Assembly: GCF_030145185.1 (NCBI RefSeq)
Contig: NZ_JAQYWB010000015.1
Coordinates: forward strand, 1 to 64,000
Source: Desulfoluna sp.
Lineage (GTDB): Bacteria > Desulfobacterota > Desulfobacteria > Desulfobacterales > Desulfolunaceae
Length of the DNA: 64,000 nucleotides
Direction of reading: 5' to 3'
Made by a program: the position numbers and the translations under genes. Shown here one piece after another: positions 43,919-53,160 of the stretch. The notes beneath the pieces were generated by a model. The model ran no database searches and was not told where the DNA came from. It saw only the letters and a list, made by a program, of their open reading frames with translations. Within the stretch, counting starts at the first letter, position 1; each line of letters begins with the position of its first letter.

Positions 43919-44119
43919 TCGTAAGCGCGTAAGTTGTGGTGATCCGGTCTCTTTCCTGTCGGTTGGTTTTCTTTGGAATATTTCCGGTGAAAGCCAAGGT
44001 CAAAATTAGTCTCAGGCGGTGTCGGTTTGCATAGATGGATCCCCGGTGATCAGGTCGAACCTCGGTTTTCATATATCTGGCAGCCGTGAAATACGGCATA
44101 ATCAGCTGCTGCTGAAATG

Positions 44120-44225
44120 TCACGGGCGAAGCCCGTCAGCGAATGCGATCATCCCGAGGAACGAGGGATGGGAGCATTCGCAACCCGCTTTCGAGGTGGC
44201 TCACCTCGCCGCCGGAGGCATGTGT
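44120..44225 (-). repeat. modular intergenic repeat, inverted copy
   Basis: On the minus strand: CATGCCTCCGGCGGCGAGG-TGAGCCACCTCGAAAGCGGG-TTGCGAATGC, then a GAGGAACGAGGGATG-like spacer and GCATTCGC. Together with the copy at 43778 it makes a converging pair in a single 490-bp gap. Confidence 0.82.
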
Positions 44226-44226
44226 T

Positions 44227-44934
44227 CTAATATTTTACGGTGATGGACTCGGGGATCACATCAATGCCGGAGGAGAGCTCGATGAGGGCGGCTCCATCTG
44301 TGTGTTCTTCCCGGGAGATGAGGATGAACTCGGCCATCTCGCTCTCTTCATCGATCCAGCGTCCGTAGAGCATGGAGGCGTGGGTGACGGTGGCGGTGTT
44401 TTCGCCGAAGCGGTCCAGGTAGAGGGTCTCGGTGATTTCAGAAGGGGCGATGCGGCCTTCGCCGTCACCCCAGACCCGCTCGTAGGGGCGGCCCTCTTTG
44501 TCTTCAAAGGCGGGCAGGCCGATGTAGCCGTCGGCTTCACCGATCCAGAAGTCCCATTCATCGGCGGACTCGGGGTATACTTCATCCAGGGCGGCGAAGA
44601 GACGGCACTCCTCGATGCCTTCGCCCACCACCACCTGAAGCACCGATTTCTGGTCGGGGTCGTCGGAGGACTCCAGGTAGAATCGATGCACAAGGGCCTC
44701 TCCCAGTTCCATGCGGCCGTAGGCAAACACCAGGGACTCGGCACCCGGCTTGGGCTGGGTGATCGCCTCCCCATGAATTAAAAACGGCGTCTGATCCAGC
44801 ACCAGAGAGCTGCCCAAGTGAATCTGGAGGGGCAGTGAGGTGTCGATGGCCTCCCGTTTCCCCTGGGTCAAGGTCTCCTTGACGTCTTTCATCTTTTTTC
44901 CGGTCACGGCTTTCAATATGTTTAAGAATCCCAC
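44227..44934 (-). CDS. DUF2491-family protein (YjfK-like)
   Basis: A 235-residue soluble, acidic protein. SLPLQIHLGSSLVLDQTPFL near residues 33-52, ALVHRFYLESSDDPDQKSVLQVV, and the C-terminal LYGRWIDEESEMAEFILIS segment match what I recall of the YjfK/DUF2491 family. E. coli yjfK is in an operon with the PspA-like yjfJ, as here. The function is not known. The start is a GTG at 44934 with AAGGAG six bases before it. It lies 53 bases after the TAXI-fusion gene in the same direction, so they are probably co-transcribed. Confidence 0.78.
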   Translation of the reverse strand: MGFLNILKAVTGKKMKDVKETLTQGKREAIDTSLPLQIHLGSSLVLDQTPFLIHGEAITQPKPGAESLVFAYGRMELGEALVHRFYLESSDDPDQKSVLQVVVGEGIEECRLFAALDEVYPESADEWDFWIGEADGYIGLPAFEDKEGRPYERVWGDGEGRIAPSEITETLYLDRFGENTATVTHASMLYGRWIDEESEMAEFILISREEHTDGAALIELSSGIDVIPESITVKY

Positions 44935-44986
44935 GCATCTCTCCTTTATTTAAAAAAAAGCGACCCACCGAAGGCAGGTTTTGGGG

Positions 44987-46705
44987 TTAACGGGTCAACC
45001 CGTTGGTCCGATTTCGGATGATGGGTTTACTCTCCATGATGGCGTAGGAGAGGGCATCCAGGGCTTCGGAGCCGTATTTCCTGGCCCAGTCGGTGCGGAC
45101 CACGAGGACGGCAGAGACGGCGATGCTTTCCACGTCACTGCCCAGGAGAAATCCTTTCTGGAGGCCGGGGTAGGTGCGCGCCGGGATGGTGACGAACTGG
45201 TAGATGCGGTTTCCGCGGGTGTCTCGGGCGTCGTTAAAGTCCCAGTCGTTGACCTCGACGAGGCGGATTTTTTTGGTTCTTTTGGCTTCGTCTTCCGCTT
45301 TGTTCAGGAGGCTTGAGTTGAGGCCGGAGACGAACATCATGACGGCGTTGGGGTCTTCCATGACCCGCGTGAGGGCGCTCTCATAGCTCGCGTGGCGGGT
45401 TTTGATCTTTCGGTAGCTTTCGTCCTGGAGGCAGAGGCCTTCCCAGGTCATGGCGGTGCCGGAGCCTTCAGGCCCGATGAAGAGGATGTGGGTGCCGCCG
45501 GGCTTGATGTCCTGGACGCTCTGGATACCCGATTCCCGGTTGGCGATCATCTGGGTCACCTCGGGGTAGAGGGCCACCTGTTCTGAGGCGGTCAAGGGCG
45601 TGTTGGGGTAGGTGCGCCGGTAGACCTGAAAGGCATCAGATTGCACGATGGCGGCGTCTACCTTGTGGTTGGCCAGGAGGCGCAGGTTTTCCATGGACCC
45701 TGCCGTGGTGCGGATACGGATATCCACAGACGGGGTCGCCTGTTTTATCAGGTTGCCGAAATAGGTGTAGTTTCCGCCGGAAGAGGCCGTGGCCAGGGTA
45801 AATTCGGGTTTGGAGGCTTTTTTGTCGGCCATGGCCGTGGCGGCGAGGGCCACTTCCGGGGGCATGCCTTCGGGGAGGTAGTCGGCCTGGACCGGGGTCC
45901 CTTCAAGGGTGGCCACCTTGGCATCGAGTTCGGTGAGTTTGGCTTTTAAGGAGGTGTCGTCTTCGGCCAGGCGGTTGGCTTCCTGTCGCCACTCTTGGTA
46001 GCCGGGGTCATTGGCGTGGTGGTAGCCCATGGCGTACGAGTTTCGGCTTCCCAGGTTGTCTAAGACCATCCACCAGACCATGGCGTCCCACATGCCGAAA
46101 CGGGGCCGGCTGCGGTAGGCGTAGCCTGGGGCTGTCCACCCGCGTCCCCTGTAGTAGCTGTCCCGGCGCTGGTAGTGGGTCTGGTAGTTAAAATCGCCCT
46201 GTTTTTTGGCTTTCGAATAGATGGGATTCGAGTTGTAGGAGCGTTTTTCTGAGGTCGTATTGGGTTGCTTGAACTTGCCGGTCTCTTTCTGATGGGCGGC
46301 GTAGGAGGACGCGGCCTTTTTTTTCTTCAGGGCCGTGGCGTTTTTTTTGTCAAAGGAGGAGGCCCCGGAGAAGGATTTTCCCGTTTTTGAGCCGGGTTTG
46401 CTGTAGCCCTTGGAGGTGGCGTTCTTCGGGTTGCCGGTGGCGGTACCTGTGGCCTTTTTATCCGTTCCCGGTTTGGCGTAGCCGGAGGATTTTTTCGTTT
46501 TTCCGAAGAGCCCCCCGCCGTTTCGCTGGCCCCACACATTTTTGCTGGGGCTTGTTTTTTTACTCCAGCTTTTGGAGCTTCGTTTAAAAGAAGAACGTCG
46601 GGATCTTCTGGCATCGGCATCGCTTGCGGAAAAGGAGACCACAAGCACGAGAAGCAGGAGAATGGTGAATCGGGAGAGAAATCTGGGTGTCATCTTAAAA
46701 TTCAT
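44987..46705 (-). CDS. membrane-anchored basic stalk fused to a TAXI-type binding domain
   Basis: A 572-residue protein. Residues about 8-25 are a signal peptide or anchor. Residues about 30-165 are low-complexity, rich in Ser, Lys, Gly and Thr (many SKxxS and KPG units). Then comes an Arg/Tyr-rich patch (YYRGRGWTAPGYAYRSRP, about 185-201), a Trp-rich short hydrophobic run (MWDAMVWWMVL, about 205-215) and a helix (about 240-270). Residues about 300-572 are a TAXI-type solute-binding domain (TLATASSGGNYTYFGNLI; RTTAGSMENLRLLANHKVDA; AIVQSDAFQ; FIGPEGSGTAMTWE). No permease is adjacent, so the domain may be a sensor. The start 46705 follows AAGGG. Function inferred only. Confidence 0.78.
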   Translation of the reverse strand: MNFKMTPRFLSRFTILLLLVLVVSFSASDADARRSRRSSFKRSSKSWSKKTSPSKNVWGQRNGGGLFGKTKKSSGYAKPGTDKKATGTATGNPKNATSKGYSKPGSKTGKSFSGASSFDKKNATALKKKKAASSYAAHQKETGKFKQPNTTSEKRSYNSNPIYSKAKKQGDFNYQTHYQRRDSYYRGRGWTAPGYAYRSRPRFGMWDAMVWWMVLDNLGSRNSYAMGYHHANDPGYQEWRQEANRLAEDDTSLKAKLTELDAKVATLEGTPVQADYLPEGMPPEVALAATAMADKKASKPEFTLATASSGGNYTYFGNLIKQATPSVDIRIRTTAGSMENLRLLANHKVDAAIVQSDAFQVYRRTYPNTPLTASEQVALYPEVTQMIANRESGIQSVQDIKPGGTHILFIGPEGSGTAMTWEGLCLQDESYRKIKTRHASYESALTRVMEDPNAVMMFVSGLNSSLLNKAEDEAKRTKKIRLVEVNDWDFNDARDTRGNRIYQFVTIPARTYPGLQKGFLLGSDVESIAVSAVLVVRTDWARKYGSEALDALSYAIMESKPIIRNRTNGLTR

Positions 46706-46975
46706 AGAAGCCCTTATGGTGCCCTCAAGTGTGTGAAACATGTTTTTTCGCGTGCCGGGTTCCAAAGGCCGCAGGACGGCCTTCGGATCTCGCCGAAAGA
46801 TCAAACTTATGTATAGTTTGGGGGGTTGTCAACGCCGGATGGGTTTTGGGAGAGGACCCTCCACCGGAGAGAAACCGGTGAAAAAAAGCCCCCGGCGGCA
46901 AGGGCGGGGGGGCAAGGTATTGAAACGTCATGTAAATCGATCCAGGATGATCGCTTTATGCCCCGGAGAGGCCTG

Positions 46976-47842
46976 CTATCGCCAGTGGATGGCGTCAAGG
47001 ACTCGGGTGATGGGGCCTCGGCCACCCAGGAGGTCATAGAATTCGGGCCAGATCCAGGCCTGGATCTGGTCGTTGGTGAGGACTGGGCGGGTGCGGGCTT
47101 CTTCCCGATTGATGGGTTTTAGAGCCTGCATGAGCAGGACGTATTGCTGGGCCTCTTTGCCGGCATTGACGAGAAGGGCCTGGTGCTCCGGGCTGAATCG
47201 CCGCCATGAGGCCCCACCGATGACAAAGGGGTTCATGCAGTAATAGTGATAGAGGGGCAGGCCCCTGTCACGGGAAGCGATCCGTGATTCAACGGAGGGG
47301 TCCGGTCCCGCGTCCCATTCTGCAAAGGCGGCGGAGACAACGAGATCCCGGATTTGTTCAGGGTTTTGTGGGAGGGGGCCGGGAGCGTAGACGGTGCGGA
47401 CGCCGGAATAGGACCATCCCAGGATGCGGAAATCGGCTTTTTTGAGGCACCGGTCGTTCCAATAGCGACCGATGCTGCCGGTGGTGGCTTTGACGGCTTC
47501 TTCATGGGATTCCACGAGGCCGGGAAGGGCCAGGGTGCCGAGCTCTTCTACCGCCGAGACAGCGTTGCCTGTCGAGACGGTGACCGCGGCGAGGTTCCCT
47601 TCCCGAAGGTGATCCAGCAGCTCAAGATCGTTGCCAAAGGCGCCGTCGGCAAAGAGTGAGACATGGATTTCATCATGGGACAGGGTCTCGACGATGGTTT
47701 TGAATCGGCGGGCAAAGAGCCCCTGGTCAGATGCCAGGGAGGGACTCATACCGATGCGGAGGATCTGTTTTGCCGAGGCGTGGGTTGCCGGACAGGCCAG
47801 GGTGAAAAAGATGATGATTGCCATGGAAATTTGTTTCAGCAT
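46976..47842 (-). CDS. orphan TRAP-type (DctP-like) periplasmic binding protein
   Basis: A 288-residue exported protein with a signal peptide (residues 1-23, cleaved near ASA). The mature part resembles DctP/TRAP receptors: LRIGMSPSLASDQGLFARRFKTIVETLS, then LFADGAFGNDLELLDHLREGNLAAVTVSTG (the family's usual G-x-x-G-x-x-x-E-x-x-x-x-l-x-x-G), ALPGLVES, and a C-terminal HYYCMNPFVIGG. It is about 40 residues shorter than DctP and lacks the usual long ligand-arginine segment with a clear K-x-R motif. No permease genes flank it. A role in sensing or in serving a distant permease is possible. It is transcribed in the same direction as the TAXI-fusion gene, 270 bp upstream. Confidence 0.78.
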   Translation of the reverse strand: MLKQISMAIIIFFTLACPATHASAKQILRIGMSPSLASDQGLFARRFKTIVETLSHDEIHVSLFADGAFGNDLELLDHLREGNLAAVTVSTGNAVSAVEELGTLALPGLVESHEEAVKATTGSIGRYWNDRCLKKADFRILGWSYSGVRTVYAPGPLPQNPEQIRDLVVSAAFAEWDAGPDPSVESRIASRDRGLPLYHYYCMNPFVIGGASWRRFSPEHQALLVNAGKEAQQYVLLMQALKPINREEARTRPVLTNDQIQAWIWPEFYDLLGGRGPITRVLDAIHWR

Positions 47843-48174
47843 AGGGACACCTCATGTGGCATGAGTCGGGATACCCGGCGTGGAAAATTATATAGGATCG
47901 TCTGGTGTTAGAGTCGCGCCTGCGCGGTCATCTTTTCAAGACATCCGTTTGTCGATTATGATAAGCGAGTGGTCGTTTTTTTGATAAGAATTTTTTTTGA
48001 TTATTATAAGAAAAATTGAACGACGTGTTTGAGTACCAGAAAGAACTCGGCTTGAAAAGGAGGCTTTTTTGGATCGGAGGCCTTGAAATACAGGGTTTTT
48101 CGATGGGTCAGTAGGGAAGGTGGCTAAAATGAAATGTTACTTTAGGGGGTTAAGCGGGGCGGAGAAGGAGGGGG

Positions 48175-48327
48175 TTGAAAGCAATATTACATAAAATATA
48201 TTCTAAAAAACGTTGTTCAGATTTCGGGCTATTTTATCATGAGGGAAAGGGACCTCTCCGGCCCCTTTCCCACGCAGCAAGATCTCCCCTGGGCAGTGGC
48301 CTGCCCAGGGACGATTTATTTTTTTTT
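48175..48327 (+). ncRNA. candidate small RNA with promoter and terminator
   Basis: A promoter-like TTGAAA (48175-48180), 16 bases, TATATT (48197-48202) is followed by about 120 bases with two stable hairpins: GGGAAAGGG with CCCTTTCCC (48243-48271) and a perfect 10-bp CCCTGGGCAG-TGGC-CTGCCCAGGG (48287-48310). Eight bases after the second stem comes a T-run of nine. There is no reading frame, and the gene to the right is on the opposite strand. No known RNA family is recognised. The second hairpin might alternatively be a terminator remnant. Confidence 0.4.
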
Positions 48328-48354
48328 GTTTCGGCATTGCCGGGGCCGTAAGGT

Positions 48355-50871
48355 TTAGGCTTTGCCCGGCCCGAAGGGCCTCAATACGAGGATCAACTTA
48401 GGCAGGAGCGTCAGGGAAGAGATCAGGGCAATGGCCATGGCGAGGCCGGTGAGCAGCCCGAAGAGAATGCTCGGGATGAAGTTGGAGAGGATCAAAATGG
48501 AGAACCCGGTGATGATGGTGATGGAGGTAAAGTACATGGCGTGGCCGATGGAGCCGTGGCAGCGGTGCAGGGTGGCCATGTAGTCTCCGTCTCTTTTCAA
48601 TTCGTCGCGGAAACGGTGGATGTAGTGGATGGTGTCATCCACGGCAATGCCCACGCTGATGGCGGCGATGGTGATGGTCATCATATCCAGGGGGATCCCG
48701 ATCCACCCCATGAGTCCCAGCACCATGCCGATGGACAGGATGTTGGGGAGCAGGGCGATCAGGGCAATGACGGGGGAGCGAAAGAGGATCAGAAACATGC
48801 AGGCCAGCGCGATCAGCACAATGCCCAGGGTCAGGATCTGAGAAGAGAAGAGGCTCTGGAGCATGTTGTTGTAAAGCACCAGCATGCCATTGAGTTTCAG
48901 GTTTTCGGGTTTCAGCCCCACCTCTTCCAGGAGTCCTTTTTTCACTTTTTTCAGGAAGTCGTCGCGCCGGAGATCGGGGGCGGAGTCTTTGATACGGATG
49001 GAGAAGTGGGCTTCATTGTGTTCGACGGAGACGTAGGGTTTCAGGAGAAGCTCACGGTACTGATCGGGGATTTCACTGTAGAGAAGGGCCAGGGCAAAGT
49101 TATCCAGGGGCTTGCCGTCGTTGAGTTTTTCGGCGATCCGGGTCATGGAGGCCAGGGAGAGGACCTTGCCGGTTTCAGGCAGAGTCTCCAGATAGGCGTG
49201 GGTTTTTTCGACCAGGGCCACTTTGTCTTCGGTGAACCAGTATTTATCCCCGGTTTCGATTTCGTCAAACTCTTCGAAATCCGAGAAGTCATCGCTCTCT
49301 TCTCCTGGGGCCATCTCGTCGCCGAGAGCCGTCAGGGGCGCCACGGGGACCGGGTCAAAGGTGATGACCACGTCCAGGGGCGTGGTGCCGCCCAGGTGGT
49401 CATCGATGAGCTTCATGCCCTGGTAGATCTCGGTGGATTTTTTGAAGTAGTCGATGAAGCTGTTTTCCACCTGGAGCCGCATCATGCCTGTGAGGCAGAA
49501 GAGAACAGCCAGAACCGAGGCGACGAGGATCCCTTTTCCGTGTTTTTCGGTGAAGCTGCCGAGGAGCTCAGGCAGGGGGAACCGGAGGGTCAGGCGTTTG
49601 GGTGCCGGGCCTTTGGGGATCAGCACCAGCAGGGCGGGCAGCAGGACAAAGGTGACGCACAGGGAGACCACGATGCCTGCGCTCATCATCCACCCAAAGG
49701 TGATAACAGGCAGAATCCCGCTGTAGAGGAGGGACCCGAAGCCGGCGATGGTGGTCAGGGAGGCAAAGAGGCAGGGGGTGGCCATAAGGGCTGTGGTCCT
49801 CGCCGTCAGGTCCAGCTGGCTCCAGTCCGGGTTTGCTTTGTGAAGCTCCCGGTGGCGCACGATGAGGTGAATGGCGATGGCCATGGTGATGATGAGCTGC
49901 AGGGAGATGAAGTTCGACGAGATGACCGTTACCTCCCATCCCATGAATCCCAGGATGCCCGACATGTGGATCACCGAGATAAAGCAGCAGAGCATGGGCA
50001 GGATGATCCAGCGGACCTGGCCAAAGATGAGGCCCAGGGTGACGACGAGAAAAAGGGCCATGCCGCCGCCAAAGAGGCGGATGTCATTTTTGATGAAGGT
50101 GATGAGGTCGTCGGCGATCATGGTGACCCCGCCGAGGAAGAGGTCTGCCTTGTCCCGGTGGGTGTCCATGATGGCACGCACGACGCCGATGTCATGATGT
50201 CTTTCGCTTCGGGCCTCTTCCCGGTATTGCCAGAAGGTGGTCTCGGCTTTTTTCAACGCGGTTTTTTCTTCCGAGGTGAGGGCACGCTCACGGGAGAGAT
50301 TTTTGAGGGTGTCCCTTTTGCCCAGCAGCTCCATGTATTTGTGATCGTATTTCAGGTTGATGATCACCGAAGTGAGGGTGCCTTCCGGGCTGACGAGGAG
50401 GTCCTTGTAGACGGGGTGGTGCAGGACCTCTTCTCTGGCCATGACCTGATCAGTTTCCGGGGAGAGAAGGGTTCGGACGCCTGCGGTGAGCTCTTTGACG
50501 GGTCGGGGCGGGCTCTCCAGAAGGGGCACATCCAGGAGGGTGAGGACCGATTCCACCAGGCCCACCCCTTGAAGCTCTTTTTTAAGGGCCGTGATGTCGT
50601 CGTACACCGGCTGGGAGAAGAGGTCCCCTTTGGGTTTGTAGGCGATGATCAGGTAGTCCTGCTGGCCGAAGCGCTCGCTGAGCTGGCGGAAGTAGTTTAA
50701 GTCTTCGTCGTCGTCCAGGACCAGAGTCTCGGCCGAGGCATCCAGCCGGAAGTCTTTCATCTCGTAGGCGAAAAAGAGCGTCAGGGCCGTCAGGAACAGC
50801 AGGGTGATGACGGGGCGCTTTAAAATGGTGCGGCGGTAAATCCGTTCGATGAGGTGGTTGAATCGCTCCAT
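48355..50871 (-). CDS. MMPL/RND-superfamily transporter
   Basis: An 838-residue membrane protein in two halves, each with one helix, a large periplasmic loop (about 40-265 and 450-660) and five helices with sterol-sensing-domain character. In each half TM4 and its flanks are conserved: SNFISLQLIITMAIAIHLIVRHREL and MMTITIAAISVGIAVDDTIHYIHRFRDEL, the latter with the VDDTIH signature. The acidic segment EESDDFSDFEEFDEIETGD (about 525-545) is unusual. Members move hydrophobic molecules (hopanoids by HpnN, lipids by MmpL). The MlaC-like gene upstream in the same direction supports lipid traffic. The RBS is weak. No hopanoid genes are seen. Confidence 0.9.
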   Translation of the reverse strand: MERFNHLIERIYRRTILKRPVITLLFLTALTLFFAYEMKDFRLDASAETLVLDDDEDLNYFRQLSERFGQQDYLIIAYKPKGDLFSQPVYDDITALKKELQGVGLVESVLTLLDVPLLESPPRPVKELTAGVRTLLSPETDQVMAREEVLHHPVYKDLLVSPEGTLTSVIINLKYDHKYMELLGKRDTLKNLSRERALTSEEKTALKKAETTFWQYREEARSERHHDIGVVRAIMDTHRDKADLFLGGVTMIADDLITFIKNDIRLFGGGMALFLVVTLGLIFGQVRWIILPMLCCFISVIHMSGILGFMGWEVTVISSNFISLQLIITMAIAIHLIVRHRELHKANPDWSQLDLTARTTALMATPCLFASLTTIAGFGSLLYSGILPVITFGWMMSAGIVVSLCVTFVLLPALLVLIPKGPAPKRLTLRFPLPELLGSFTEKHGKGILVASVLAVLFCLTGMMRLQVENSFIDYFKKSTEIYQGMKLIDDHLGGTTPLDVVITFDPVPVAPLTALGDEMAPGEESDDFSDFEEFDEIETGDKYWFTEDKVALVEKTHAYLETLPETGKVLSLASMTRIAEKLNDGKPLDNFALALLYSEIPDQYRELLLKPYVSVEHNEAHFSIRIKDSAPDLRRDDFLKKVKKGLLEEVGLKPENLKLNGMLVLYNNMLQSLFSSQILTLGIVLIALACMFLILFRSPVIALIALLPNILSIGMVLGLMGWIGIPLDMMTITIAAISVGIAVDDTIHYIHRFRDELKRDGDYMATLHRCHGSIGHAMYFTSITIITGFSILILSNFIPSILFGLLTGLAMAIALISSLTLLPKLILVLRPFGPGKA

Positions 50872-51025
50872 GGAGATCAGGCCTTTTCAGGATGTGAATG
50901 AGGGCGTTGAGCCTCCGGTCGCCGTTTTTTTACACGGGCCGGGAACATGTCGAGTTGTGGTGTACCGGATCAGGGGAGAGGAGACACGCTGCCTGGCCCG
51001 CAGGTTGCAGGCTGCGTGGGGTGTC

Positions 51026-51613
51026 TTACACCTTGATATGGCTGAGTTTACTGATCAGCTCGTCAAAGCCTCCTTCGGCGAGGACTTGATTGAACTGGCT
51101 TTGGTAGGTTTTGACCAGGCTGACCCCCTGGAGTTCGATGTCGTAGATTTTCCAGCCCTGTTTGGACTTATAGAATTTATAGCTCATGGCGTATCGGGTC
51201 TCTTTGGAGATGAGCTCCGTGGGGATGATCGCTTTTTTGGGCTTGGTCTGCTGGACGGGCAGGATTTTGATCTCCTCGTTGGTGTAGAGGGAGAGTTTTT
51301 CCGAATAAGAGCTCTTCATCACATCGGTAAAAGTCGTGATGAAGGTGTGCCTCTGTTTTTTGGTGAGGCCGGACCAGTTTTTTTTGCCCAGGGTGAGTTT
51401 GCCCATCAGGGAAAAATCAAAAATCGGAGAGATGTTCTCCACGATCAGGGCCTTTTTTTTATCGATCTGGATGTCGGTTCGCTGCAGGGTAGAGAAGACA
51501 AAATCCAGTTTTCCTTTGAGCAGGGATTCCACGGAGTCTGTCCCTTCGGCGCCGACGGTCTGTACCAGCAGCAGGAAAAGGGCCAGGGTGGTCATCACTG
51601 TTTTTTTAATCAT
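51026..51613 (-). CDS. MlaC/Ttg2D-family periplasmic protein
   Basis: A 195-residue protein with a signal peptide (cleavage near residue 21, VGA-EG). The mature part is the MlaC/HpnM family: KALIVENISPIFDFSLMGKLTLGKKNWSGLTKKQRHTFITTFTDVMKSSYSEKL, then a beta part (YKFYKSKQGWKIYDIELQGVSLVKTYQSQFNQVL). MlaC carries phospholipids through the periplasm; HpnM works with the RND protein HpnN. It lies 154 bp upstream of the MMPL gene in the same direction, the same pairing. No mlaD, E or F gene is near. GGAGG precedes the ATG at 51613; the ORF continues upstream but without an RBS. Confidence 0.88.
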   Translation of the reverse strand: MIKKTVMTTLALFLLLVQTVGAEGTDSVESLLKGKLDFVFSTLQRTDIQIDKKKALIVENISPIFDFSLMGKLTLGKKNWSGLTKKQRHTFITTFTDVMKSSYSEKLSLYTNEEIKILPVQQTKPKKAIIPTELISKETRYAMSYKFYKSKQGWKIYDIELQGVSLVKTYQSQFNQVLAEGGFDELISKLSHIKV

Positions 51614-52973
<1,360 letters not shown>

Positions 52974-53160
52974 ATTGTGATGGATTAGCTGTTCATCCTG
53001 TGATAATTTTGTTTATTGTCATTTACAGATATATCATTCTTGTCCTTAGAGCTAGTTGGGCGCAACGCCCGATGTCAGGGGAGAGGGGCCCGGTCTCCTT
53101 GTAATCCTGCCGCGAATCCATCTTATCATGATCGCGCACAGAGTCTTTTCAGGGGTGTTC

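Noticed and set aside
48541-50700. 719-residue open frame on the plus strand
   Set aside because: It lies antisense to the MMPL gene, is made of His/Gly/Gln/Asp-rich sequence typical of a shadow frame, has no RBS and shows no known motif.
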